NCBI RefSeq assembly: GCF_002811985.1
Contig: NZ_NPDU01000002.1
Span: 62,001-126,000, forward strand
Origin: Leptospira adleri
GTDB taxonomy: Bacteria; Spirochaetota; Leptospiria; Leptospirales; Leptospiraceae
Reading direction: 5' to 3'
Length of the DNA: 64,000 nt
The translations under genes and the position numbers were made by a program. Positions 10,851 through 25,705 of this stretch are shown here, piece by piece. Position 1 is the first letter of the stretch. Every line of letters starts with the position of its first letter. A model generated the notes under the pieces. The model worked only from the letters and a program-made list of their open reading frames with translations, searched no databases and was not told where the DNA came from.

Positions 10851-11776
10851 TCTTTCTGAATCACTTTTAGAAATTGATGATATTTTTTTCCGTATCGATA
10901 AGGCAGGGTTTGAAGATCCTTGCGAAACAAATCGAACGTTTCCTTTTTAGAAGGGTTCTTCCCGCAATCCAGACTTTCAGAATCCTTCGTCATAGTTTCC
11001 AATCGTTTGGAAATCTGCGCGGCGAATACGGTCGCATAATTACCGTTAGGTTGCAGTTGCAGATATCGCATTTTTCGTTTTCTTTCGTCGTTTAAAAAAC
11101 AAAAAACGTCTTTTTTGCAGACGGCTTCTTCCGTATATTTTACGCCTAAGAATGCCGCAAAATCTCCAGGGCCCTTGTCCTTAAATTCTTCCGCGATTTT
11201 CCAGAAAACTTCCGGATTGACCCTAAAAGGTTTTCCCCTCTCGCCGGGAGTAATCTCTCCCGGGTTTTTGGAAAGATAATCTCCGAGTTTGGATTCCTTC
11301 TTTTTACTTTCGCCCTCTTGCAGAATTTCTAATATTCTCTGGAGAACCACCGCCCTTCTGATTTTTAAATAGAGATACTCGTCTCCGTGATAGATTCCGT
11401 TTTCTTCCAGGGAACTTAAGTATTGATAAACGGATTCAAGTTCGGTTAAACCGGTGTTCGAGGAATACAACATACGATCTATGGAACGGATTACGATTTT
11501 GTAACCGCCTTTTTCCTGGATGTTAAAAAGGGATTGTGTTGGGGCCCAACCGCTGAGCCCAGCGCCGTCGGAGACAAAACGAAAATTCTTCTCGCTTTGT
11601 TTTTCCTTTTCGTTCTTGCTCTGGACGATTTCTCCGAATCCGAGTCTTCGGAGAATTTCCGATTGTTTATCCGGAAATAAATAGAGAGGAGCGTTCGGCT
11701 TGAGAACCAGCCAATCTCCTCCCCAAAGATAAGGAGTTGACGCAAAAAAAACGAGGATCAGTACGATCCGTCTCAT
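10838..11776 (-). CDS. Exported SH3-like domain protein
   Basis: A 312-residue protein with an N-terminal signal peptide (MRRIVLILVFFASTPYLWGG). Residues 23-90 look like a bacterial SH3 fold: LVLKPNAPLYLFPD, then GFGEIVQ and GLSGWAPTQSLF. The rest is unassigned and mostly helical, with four cysteines near the C-terminus (VCKKDVFC, SLDCG, KECLE). SH3-like domains of exported proteins often bind peptidoglycan or other envelope components, but the role here is unknown. It lies three bases after aspC and overlaps the esterase gene, so aspC, this gene and the esterase form one unit. Confidence 0.75.
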   Translation of the reverse strand: MRRIVLILVFFASTPYLWGGDWLVLKPNAPLYLFPDKQSEILRRLGFGEIVQSKNEKEKQSEKNFRFVSDGAGLSGWAPTQSLFNIQEKGGYKIVIRSIDRMLYSSNTGLTELESVYQYLSSLEENGIYHGDEYLYLKIRRAVVLQRILEILQEGESKKKESKLGDYLSKNPGEITPGERGKPFRVNPEVFWKIAEEFKDKGPGDFAAFLGVKYTEEAVCKKDVFCFLNDERKRKMRYLQLQPNGNYATVFAAQISKRLETMTKDSESLDCGKNPSKKETFDLFRKDLQTLPYRYGKKYHQFLKVIQKECLE

Positions 11777-11779
11777 CGT

Positions 11780-12997
<1,218 letters not shown>

Positions 12998-13062
12998 GCT
13001 GTTCCTCTTTTTGTGTTTCTTACTTTAATAACAATTCTACCGATCTGTTTTATCGGAAAGAA

Positions 13063-14772
<1,710 letters not shown>

Positions 14773-14779
14773 TTGTGTC

Positions 14780-14825
<46 letters not shown>

Positions 14826-14881
14826 AAGAATGCGAACATAAGGTTTTTTCCTTCGTTCTCTCGAGTAGGACTTCCAAAGTT

Positions 14882-15829
14882 TCACAACGTTGAGAGCAGA
14901 ATCTGAAAACAACCGCTCTTTTCTTCCTCCGGCTGCAAGGTCGTCAAAGAATAACCGTGCAAAACCGCGTTTCCGGGTGCGCTCATCGGTTCAATCGCTA
15001 TGCGGTTTCCGGAAAAGTCAGTGTAGATTTGAACGTAAGAAAGTGGGATCTCGTCCGAAGCATTCGAATAGGAATGAACGGAAACCTGATACGATTCGTC
15101 CCACACTTGTAAAAGAACGTTCGGTTCTTCTCCGTAAAACAGACAATCGAGTTTTGGCACACGCTCCGAATCGAATACGGTCGTATCTACTCCAAAAATA
15201 GGATATACCGGAATCAAATCTTCTTGTAAGGGAATCTGTTTCTTTAAGTTAGACCGAAGTTGCGTTGCTATCGATTGAGAATTCATCCGAAAATACGGAT
15301 GATAGCCGTAACAAAAACGAAAAGGAACCGAATTTTCATTTTGAAAAAAGGTTCGAAGGGTCAAAACCTCTTCGTTTGAAATCGTATGCAAGGAATATTC
15401 TTCGCGAACTCGAATCTTACTTAAGGATGTGCGAGAAATCGATTCGTCAGGAATCAATTCGAAAAAAACGGAATGGTCCGTTTTATCGATCACGCTTCTC
15501 CTCCAGGAATAAGCGAGACCGTGAGACGGATAACCTTTCGCGTCCTTGGTCCCCAAGTCGTTCAAGGAAATAAATTCTTCACCAAGTTGAATGGTCTGTG
15601 CCGCGTGACGATTGACCCAAGGATACATCAGAAAAGAACCGGAGCTAAAAAATCTTTCCTTTGGATCAAAACCCGCGACGATCTCGAGTTCCTTTCCGCT
15701 CTTGGGATTTTTCCAGGTCCAAGAAAGAATCTGGTTCCCCGGTTCGTTTAGTTTCAATCTTGAGTGTTGACTCGCTATTTCAGTCACGGCGGACAAGCCT
15801 TCCGCCAAACCGAAAATATTTCCAATCAA
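14882..15829 (-). CDS. Aldose 1-epimerase family protein
   Basis: A 315-residue protein with the galactose mutarotase-like fold. Recognisable segments are SGSFLMYPWVNR, which corresponds to the family's N-RIA/PWRNR region, SHGLAYSWR, the catalytic-region motif CYGHPYFR written here as CYGYHPYFRM, and a C-terminal AIEPMSAPGNAV, which carries the expected Glu. It probably interconverts the anomers of a hexose or hexose phosphate. The start is a TTG at 15829 without a strong ribosome site; no better start exists in frame, so the first residues are uncertain. It is divergent from sppA. Confidence 0.85.
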   Translation of the reverse strand: MIGNIFGLAEGLSAVTEIASQHSRLKLNEPGNQILSWTWKNPKSGKELEIVAGFDPKERFFSSGSFLMYPWVNRHAAQTIQLGEEFISLNDLGTKDAKGYPSHGLAYSWRRSVIDKTDHSVFFELIPDESISRTSLSKIRVREEYSLHTISNEEVLTLRTFFQNENSVPFRFCYGYHPYFRMNSQSIATQLRSNLKKQIPLQEDLIPVYPIFGVDTTVFDSERVPKLDCLFYGEEPNVLLQVWDESYQVSVHSYSNASDEIPLSYVQIYTDFSGNRIAIEPMSAPGNAVLHGYSLTTLQPEEEKSGCFQILLSTL

Positions 15830-15920
15830 ATTTGAATTCTTTTTTAAAACTTGGGTCTTAGGAAAGGAATTGAAAGCCTGCTTTGTCGGCGGATACTGAC
15901 CATTCCATAGGAGAATTTCT

Positions 15921-16910
15921 TTGAAAGCACCGATTCTGACTTGGACCTATTCCCTAATTCTGACCCTCTTCGTAACAAACTGTTATATCCCTGTGAATGC
16001 GAACCTCGGAGGCCCCGGTAAGTCGGCCGAACTCAGAGAAAAACTTCTCACTGGAAGAAACGAAGATAAGATTCTAATCATTCCAATCGACGGAGTCATC
16101 AGCGACGAAGGCGAAAGAACCTTTTTCGGCGGTCAGGAAGACTCGATTCTTGCCGGAGTCAAAAAGCAGCTCGAACTCGCGGAATTGGATCCGGAAATCA
16201 AGGCCGTGATTCTCAAAGTCAATTCTCCCGGCGGTTCCGTAACTTCCAGCGATATCCTTTACAGAGAAGTTCTACAGTTTAAAAACAAAAAGAAAATTCC
16301 GGTAGTTTCACTTTTTATGGATACTGCGGCGAGCGGAGCCTATTATATCGCAATGGCGTCCGATCTCATCGTCGCTCATCCTACTACCGTCACCGGTTCC
16401 ATCGGAGTCATTCTTTCCGGAATCAATTTCAAAGAAGGTCTCGACAAATTGGGAATCAAAGACCAATCCATTCGCTCCGGTGGAAACAAAACGATCGGTT
16501 CCCCATTGGAAGACTTAACTCCGGAACAAAGAAAACTTTTGCAATCGATCGTCGACGATCTCTATGAAAAATTCTTCGAAGTAGTCAAAGCCGGTCGTCC
16601 CGGAAAAAATCCGGCGGAACTTCGCAAGATCGCGGACGGAAGAATTTTCACGGCGACCCAGGCGTTGCAGCACGGTTTGATCGATAAGATCGGTTATTTC
16701 GACAACGCGATTCAGGAAACGATGGCGCTTCCTAATTACCGCAAAACTCCGGGGAATACGAGTCCTCGAATCATCTACTATTCTCAGAGCGCGGAAAAAA
16801 AGGCGAACTTCTATCAGGTTCAATCTCCGGAGTTAAAAATAGATTCTCCGATTTCAAAAATTCTCGGGACCGGAAAACAAGTTCGTTTTCTTTATCTCTG
16901 GTCTTATTGA
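15921..16910 (+). CDS. sppA: Signal peptide peptidase SppA-like lipoprotein
   Basis: Serine-lysine protease of family S49, expected to degrade cleaved signal peptides at the membrane. The TTG start at 15921 follows TAGGAG by six bases. The 329 residues begin with a hydrophobic leader ending at LFVTN-Cys21, which may be a spirochaetal lipobox, so the enzyme may be lipid-anchored rather than transmembrane. The catalytic serine is Ser138 in AASGAYY and the general-base lysine is Lys190 in GGNKTIGSP. KVNSPGGSV at 99-107 is the conserved strand-turn. It is the 'half-length' form, not the tandem 67 kDa E. coli form. The MBOAT gene follows 38 bp downstream. Confidence 0.9.
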   Translation: MKAPILTWTYSLILTLFVTNCYIPVNANLGGPGKSAELREKLLTGRNEDKILIIPIDGVISDEGERTFFGGQEDSILAGVKKQLELAELDPEIKAVILKVNSPGGSVTSSDILYREVLQFKNKKKIPVVSLFMDTAASGAYYIAMASDLIVAHPTTVTGSIGVILSGINFKEGLDKLGIKDQSIRSGGNKTIGSPLEDLTPEQRKLLQSIVDDLYEKFFEVVKAGRPGKNPAELRKIADGRIFTATQALQHGLIDKIGYFDNAIQETMALPNYRKTPGNTSPRIIYYSQSAEKKANFYQVQSPELKIDSPISKILGTGKQVRFLYLWSY

Positions 16911-16948
16911 GAATATAAGAAATTTAGAATTTACTTTTCGGAAATCTG

Positions 16949-18370
16949 ATGTTATTTAATTCTTTACCCTTTCTCTTTTTATTTCTTATCACATATTTGA
17001 TCTACTGGAACGTCGAAGGACCCTGGAAAAAAAGGGTCCTTCTCGTTTCTTCGATCATCTTCTACGGATATTCCCATATCGCGTTTTTGATTCATTTCCT
17101 CCTTGTGATCGGGATCAACTATTACTTCTCCGCAAAACTCTGGGAGATTCGGGAGCGCGGAGAATCCACAAGCGGACTTCTAAAATGGGTCATCGTTTTA
17201 AACGGTATCAACCTCGCCTTCTTTAAATATTACTATTTCGTAATGGATTCCATGAGTTCTCTCACGGGAATGGAACTCTGGCAAAAACTCGGGACATCCG
17301 TTGAAATTCTTCTTCCGCTTGCGATCAGCTTTTATACGTTTCAGTTGATCGCGCTTCAAGTCGATATACACAGGGGTTTTATCCCTAATCGCATCGGCGC
17401 AGGCGACTATTTTCTTTTTATCCTGTTCTTTCCTCAGTTGATCGCGGGACCGATCATGAGATCCACCGATTTTCTTCCGAAACTCGATCATCCCGAAATC
17501 GATAAAAACCGTATGAAACTCGGGATCTTTTTATTGATCTTCGGTCTTTTCAAAAAATCGGTTCTTGCGGATTCTATCGCCGGAATCGTCGGCCCGATGT
17601 ATCTCGAACCGGGTTCTTATCACGCGGCATCCATATATATAGGAATGGTGGGTTTTGCCTGCCAGGTTTATTGCGACTTTTCCGGTTACACGGATATCGC
17701 TAGAGGTTCCGCGTTCTTGCTCGGTTATGATATCCCGGAAAACTTCCGAGGTCCGTTTCTTTCCGTTTCCTTCCGCGAGTTTTGGGGAAGATGGCACGTA
17801 ACGCTCTCCACTTGGCTTCGGGATTACATCTACATTCCGTTAGGCGGAAGTAGACAGGGAGAATTCAGATCCCAGTTGAACATGTTTATTACCATGTGTC
17901 TCGGAGGGCTTTGGCACGGAGCCAATATCGCGTTTGTGCTCTGGGGAGCGTATCTCGGTCTGATCTTGGCTGTGGAAAGAATCGTAGAACCGAGACCGAC
18001 TCCGGGAGTTTCCAACACTCCTTCCAACGCCGTTCGCATATTCAGAAACGTAATTACGCTCAATCTATTTATCTTTTCCGGTCTTTTTTTCAGAGGCGGT
18101 TCCGCCGGTAAAAACGCGGTTCCGTTTATGTTGGATTTACTCGGAGCTTACAAAAACATTTTCGTAGGAAAAATCATCCCTCGCTGGGAAGAACTTCTTT
18201 TATTTATTTTACTGACGATCGGATTGAACGCATTTCAATATTACCCGCAGCTCATGTCTAAAATTGAAAAACGGTCTACGATACTCATTCCGATTCTCGG
18301 CGTAATTCTTCTGCTGCTTTTGGGCGTTTTTGGAGACGGCGGCGGCGAATTTATTTATTTCCAGTTCTAA
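16949..18370 (+). CDS. MBOAT-family O-acyltransferase (AlgI-like)
   Basis: Polytopic membrane enzyme of 473 residues that transfers acyl (often acetyl) groups to extracytoplasmic carbohydrates. Diagnostic segments are QVYCDFSGYTDIARG at 239-253, FREFWGRWHVTLSTWLRDY at 275-293 and GGLWHGAN with the invariant histidine His323. About 10-12 membrane helices are apparent. In alginate- and peptidoglycan-modifying systems the partner is an AlgJ/AlgX/DltD-like protein; none is recognisable next door, though the following lipoprotein could be an unrelated partner. The acceptor might be LPS or peptidoglycan; that is inference. Confidence 0.9.
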   Translation: MLFNSLPFLFLFLITYLIYWNVEGPWKKRVLLVSSIIFYGYSHIAFLIHFLLVIGINYYFSAKLWEIRERGESTSGLLKWVIVLNGINLAFFKYYYFVMDSMSSLTGMELWQKLGTSVEILLPLAISFYTFQLIALQVDIHRGFIPNRIGAGDYFLFILFFPQLIAGPIMRSTDFLPKLDHPEIDKNRMKLGIFLLIFGLFKKSVLADSIAGIVGPMYLEPGSYHAASIYIGMVGFACQVYCDFSGYTDIARGSAFLLGYDIPENFRGPFLSVSFREFWGRWHVTLSTWLRDYIYIPLGGSRQGEFRSQLNMFITMCLGGLWHGANIAFVLWGAYLGLILAVERIVEPRPTPGVSNTPSNAVRIFRNVITLNLFIFSGLFFRGGSAGKNAVPFMLDLLGAYKNIFVGKIIPRWEELLLFILLTIGLNAFQYYPQLMSKIEKRSTILIPILGVILLLLLGVFGDGGGEFIYFQF

Positions 18371-18421
18371 GTCTTTTTTCTAATATAGAAAAAGTCCGGG
18401 ACAAGAAGAAAGGAGGCGATC

Positions 18422-19041
18422 TTGAATCGAGAACGGAACGAACGTCTACCTTTCTTTCTTTCGGTTTTTGTTCTTCTCATCCTGATCGCCGGCTGCACCC
18501 CGAATTGGATCCGAGAACTTCCGGCTGCCGGACCTTCCGAAAAGGATATCAATTCCGTACCCGGAGGAATGTATATCCGCAATAGGCCGGAACGTTCGCA
18601 CATGAATACCCTCTTTTACAAAAACGTAGTTCAGGAAAGAATTTTCCTGAACTCGGCGGAGCGAACCTTCGAAAAGTCGATGCGGAGGGAGGTTAAGGAT
18701 AAGAACGAATACACGACTTATATCGTAAGCGGAAAAGGAAAGTATTCGGTATCCGGAAACTGGGTTTTACTGGAAACTCAGGAAAAAGGAGAAGCTGAAT
18801 TTCAAGGAAACGCGGAAGCCTTCGAAATCGTATATTCGCCTTTTATTCACAAATTGTTATATCACTATGATTCTTCCACAAAAACTCTCGTCCCATTGTT
18901 ATACGAGTCCGGATATAAGGAAAAAACTTTTGGACTCATGGACGGGGTCAGCCAACCCTATTTAGAGGATAAATATTTCCAAATAGCGCGAAAAAACTTT
19001 TTGAGAAAAGAATTTCAGTTTCACGCCTATTTTTATAAACC

Positions 19042-19045
<4 letters not shown>
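18422..19045 (+). CDS. Lipoprotein of unknown function
   Basis: A 207-residue lipoprotein. It starts at a TTG at 18422 right after AAAGGAGG, a strong ribosome site. The signal peptide ends in a canonical lipobox LIAGC with Cys25. The mature part has several beta-rich stretches (YIVSGKGKYSVSGNWVLLET) and no family that I recognise. Its last codons overlap the start of the phosphatase gene by four bases (ATGA), so the two are translationally coupled and may act together at the membrane. Confidence 0.8.
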
Positions 19046-20022
<977 letters not shown>

Positions 20023-20316
20023 ATGTTAGAATTGACTCCGCTCGAAACCAAAATCCTTACCAACCTTTCCTTAGAAGACAGGGATGCCCGCAAATTAGGA
20101 AGAATTCTTCAAGACGTGGTCTTAGTCACCGGTTTGAATGAAGACGAACTTTTGGAATTCATACCGTTCGGTCTCGAAGAAGAAATCAAACTTTTGAAAG
20201 TCGAATACAACTTTGCGGTTTTTAAAAAAGCCCTCATTTCGAAATTGACAAAGAGAAACTATCCTTCCCCCGGCTTGTCCGCGCCGATCCCGGAAACGTT
20301 ACGCCCTTCCTATTGA
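20023..20316 (+). CDS. Small protein of unknown function
   Basis: A 97-residue protein whose ATG directly follows the phosphatase stop codon. It looks all-helical over residues 1-75 (ETKILTNLSLEDRDARKL, then QDVVLVTGLNEDELLEF) and ends in a Pro/Ser-rich tail. There is no signal peptide or membrane segment. I recognise no family. Position immediately after the phosphatase suggests a regulatory or partner role, which is only inference. Confidence 0.7.
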   Translation: MLELTPLETKILTNLSLEDRDARKLGRILQDVVLVTGLNEDELLEFIPFGLEEEIKLLKVEYNFAVFKKALISKLTKRNYPSPGLSAPIPETLRPSY

Positions 20317-20389
20317 GGCAATCTCGCTGTTTTTTTTCGACGATAGCCGGTCGTTTAGAAAGAACCGTTTTCTTTTCCCTTAAACCGCA

Positions 20390-21678
20390 ATGCCTTTACA
20401 CGAAGGAAAGAATTACTTCTTCATTCTTGCGGATCCCGATTCTATCGTTCGATTTACGTCGAAGATCGATCCGTTTTACGACTTTGAAAAAAAAGGAATC
20501 GAAGAACTTCCATTTTTATTCGCGTCACCCGGAATCGTCCCGCGATTTTTGTATTCCATAGAATGGAACAGAACCGTATTTCCGAGTAAGACGATCGACT
20601 CTCGGGCTTACTTGAGTTTTGAAAACGGAAAAGTCCGTTCGGACACGGAGCGGTTTCCGGAGACGACGATCGAAATCACAAAAGAAGGATCCTTTCCGGT
20701 AAAACAAAATCCGTATCTGCCGCTCGGAAAAATCCCGTTTCTATTTTCAAGGAGCGAAGACGAGATAACAACGATCGGAACCGTCGTTTCGGGAGAATTT
20801 ATACTGTTTCGCCAAAAAAGAAACAAGACCGTTTCCACACGTTATCTGTCACTGAAAGACATCGTAAATCCGGAGTTAACCGAAACCGAAGTTGAAAAAA
20901 AGATAGAATCCCTTTACTTCGATCAAAAGAGCAAGAACTTCCTTTTTCGTCTCGTCAAAATTCTTTTCGCAGGAACGCCCGCCGAGGAACAAACGATCGT
21001 GTCCAATCTTTTCAGTCACGAACCCGAGTTTGCCGTTTTTCTTCGCGATCAGATCTTTAAGATAGAAATCCTGCCGCTCATCCACGGACCGTTCTTAAAT
21101 CGGATCCTAATTTCCCTCGACGAAAGAATCGTTCGATTTTCGTATCCGAAACTTTCTCCTCCGGTAAAAGCGATGATCGAAAAAAACATCTCCAAAAATA
21201 AATTAAAAAACATCCTCGATTCTCCGCCAAAAAAACCGGAACCGGGCGAATCGCTTGAAGAAAAAATAGAAAGTGAAATTTACAGAAACTTTTCAAGAAA
21301 GATATATTATGAAACCGGAATATTCCCGATCTATCGGGAACAACAAGACGATTCGAAGAGCGATCCGAGTTTGTCGATGGAAACCCCCTTTCGGAGCGTC
21401 CCAAAAACCGAAAGATTCAACTTTCAGATCTCGGGCGTTGGGGCGGTCCGACTCTACGCGGTGACTGAAAAAACGGTCCTATTTCAGATTCTTCAATGGA
21501 TCGAAATCGTACGAATGGATACTTTGATTTCAAGGCGGGAACGGGACGAACAATTCTTTCTCAAAATTCCTCCGGGAAGAATTTTGGAAATCCCTTTCTT
21601 TCCGGAATTCAGACTCTTATCAGGAGCCGGAATCACGTCGGAAAGAAAGACATTCGAATTTTGTTTATTAGGTTTTGC

Positions 21679-21685
<7 letters not shown>
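20390..21685 (+). CDS. Unknown protein with a FliG-C-like segment
   Basis: A 431-residue soluble protein. Residues 1-180 are unassigned. From about 195 to 310 the pattern resembles the C-terminal motor-switch domain of FliG: a segment PEFAVFLRDQIFKIEIL matching the end of FliG-M, then GPFLNRILISLDERIVRFS, PPVKAMIEKNISKNKLKNIL and a charged helix EEKIESEIYRNFSRK. In FliG these correspond to the armadillo helices ending at NMSxRAxxxLxEDLE. The final 100 residues are strand-rich and unassigned. There are no flagellar genes nearby; the gene is 73 bp after the 97-residue gene and probably in the phosphatase operon. Its 3' end overlaps convergent glpK by seven bases. Confidence 0.7.
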
Positions 21686-23169
<1,484 letters not shown>

Positions 23170-23236
23170 TGACGATTCTCCCAAAGATTTAAGAATGAAA
23201 GATGGAATTCAATTTCGGACGCAAAAAGATCGGTTC

Positions 23237-24202
<966 letters not shown>

Positions 24203-24391
24203 AAACTGACCTGAAAAGAAGAGGATTTTTCAGGAAAATGTTGTCTAAAATTATCAATTCCTTCAGGATTTCCAGCTAATTCTTTTTTATTTATGAAAAA
24301 TTTCTTCTTGGTAGAGAACGTTAGGAAAAAAATTTTGTTTACCGAGTACACTGATCGATTAGGATTCAAATAGGTTCCGAGCAAAGCAAAC

Positions 24392-24706
24392 GTGGAAAAC
24401 TTCAACACAGAAATCCTCACAGAAGGAACTACCTGCACGATCCGAATTCAAGGGAGCATCAGCCTTAAAAACGCGTTTGCTCTCAAAGAGCTGATCATCA
24501 AAAAACACGGAGAAGGTTTTTCAGATATCGTTCTTGACTTCGCCGGTGACGCTTATTTGGATTCTTCCGGAATCGGAGCCATCTTCAATTCTCAAAAATA
24601 CGTAACGGAAAGAAACGGTTCCCTCAAACTCAAAAATATCAGCCGAGACGTAATGACGATCTTGAAGATCGCAAATCTCGACAAACATCTGGACATCATC
24701 CGTTAG
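24392..24706 (+). CDS. STAS-domain anti-sigma-factor antagonist
   Basis: A 104-residue single STAS domain protein of the SpoIIAA/RsbV type. It starts at GTG 24392. The segment DFAGDAYLDSSGIGAIFN at about 50-67 holds the serine pair (DSSG) that is the site of phosphorylation by an anti-sigma kinase and dephosphorylation by a SpoIIE-type phosphatase. Neither a kinase nor a sigma factor of that system is adjacent, but the SpoIIE-type phosphatase at 19042-20022 is a candidate partner. The upstream 200 bp are AT-rich and carry no other gene. Confidence 0.88.
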   Translation: MENFNTEILTEGTTCTIRIQGSISLKNAFALKELIIKKHGEGFSDIVLDFAGDAYLDSSGIGAIFNSQKYVTERNGSLKLKNISRDVMTILKIANLDKHLDIIR

Positions 24707-24715
24707 GTTCTCCTT

Positions 24716-25522
24716 CTGGAAGTTTTTCGGATTTATACTCGATCTCCTCTTCGAAATTTCACTTACATCCTCAGAAATCCGGAGACTTTCCAAACCCTTT
24801 CCATCGATCCTTACGATCCGAATCAAATCGATTCTTTCCTGGAAAAAAGAGGATGGAATCTCGACTTCATTCTCAACACGCACGAACACGCGGACCATAC
24901 TTCCGGAAACGAAGTCCTCTTTCAAAAATACAAACCGATCGTTTATTGTCATCCCGCGGGCATCGGTAAAATTCCGCACGCGACTCATCCGATCAAAAAG
25001 GGGGATCGAATTCTTACCTCGTCCGATCGTTATCTGGAAATTTTGGATACTCCGGGTCATACGTTCTGTCACGTTTGTCTTTTACTCGTGGAACAAGGAA
25101 AGTCGAAGGCGATCTTTACGGGAGACACCCTTTTCAACGCGGGCGTCGGAAATTGTTACCGAGGAGGAGACCCTGAGATCCTTGCCCGGACGATTCTGGA
25201 ACAAATCTATCCACTGGAAAACGAAATCGTCCTTTATCCGGGACACGATTATTTGGAATCGAATTTAAAGTTTACTCTTTCCTTAGATCCATCCAATCAA
25301 TACGCAATCGATACATTGAAAGAATCCGATCGCCTGCAAAAGGACGTGGAATTTCTGACGACCACTCTCGGAAAAGAAAAGAAGATCAATACGTTCCTTC
25401 AGTGCGATCGTCCATCAAAAGATTTGCTCGAAAATCTCCGAAAGAAGTCGACTCTCCACGTTACAAAAAACGATCCGAAATCCGTCTTTGTTTCTCTGCG
25501 TTCTCTGCGGGATCATTGGTAA
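24716..25522 (+). CDS. Glyoxalase II-like metallo-beta-lactamase hydrolase, start codon unresolved
   Basis: Hydroxyacylglutathione hydrolase or persulfide dioxygenase-like enzyme. The metal motif THEHADHTSG (HxHxDH) is at about 66-75, followed by LDTPGHTFCH, FTGDTLFNAGVG and YPGHDY. Homology continues upstream to just after the STAS stop (24704-24706), but there is no ATG, GTG or TTG in frame there; the first TTG is at 25043, after the metal motif. I place the start at CTG 24716, which gives (M)EVFRIYTRSP and 268 residues, with AGG at 24705-24707 eight bases upstream. ATT at 24731 is an alternative. It is ten bases from the STAS gene and probably co-transcribed with it. Function class is secure, the start is inference. 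Confidence 0.8.
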   Translation: MEVFRIYTRSPLRNFTYILRNPETFQTLSIDPYDPNQIDSFLEKRGWNLDFILNTHEHADHTSGNEVLFQKYKPIVYCHPAGIGKIPHATHPIKKGDRILTSSDRYLEILDTPGHTFCHVCLLLVEQGKSKAIFTGDTLFNAGVGNCYRGGDPEILARTILEQIYPLENEIVLYPGHDYLESNLKFTLSLDPSNQYAIDTLKESDRLQKDVEFLTTTLGKEKKINTFLQCDRPSKDLLENLRKKSTLHVTKNDPKSVFVSLRSLRDHW

Positions 25523-25630
25523 AAAGATTCGGAAATCGTTTGCCGGAAAACCCTACCCTGAAGAATCTGTAACCAGGACGGTTCTTTTTTGGATCAGAAA
25601 ATTTTTCCGGTCTCAAACCTTGGGTCTTGA

Positions 25631-25651
25631 TTTTTGAACCGGGTTCAAAAA
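25631..25651. promoter_or_regulatory. Perfect 21-bp palindrome, candidate operator
   Basis: TTTTTGAACC-G-GGTTCAAAAA: ten-base arms around a single central G, with no mismatch. It lies 54 bases before the ATG of the flavin disulfide oxidoreductase gene that heads the ABC-2 operon. The one-base centre makes a hairpin terminator unlikely and a dimeric repressor site plausible. It is in a 183-bp spacer with no gene. No regulator gene is adjacent. Confidence 0.5.
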
Positions 25652-25705
25652 AAGAATCGAAGATAGAATCTCGACGATCTCCAATTCCCGATCGGATTAA
25701 GTCTT

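Noticed and set aside
24521..25072. A 183-codon minus-strand frame
   Set aside because: Antisense to the STAS and glyoxalase II-like genes, which have clear motifs.
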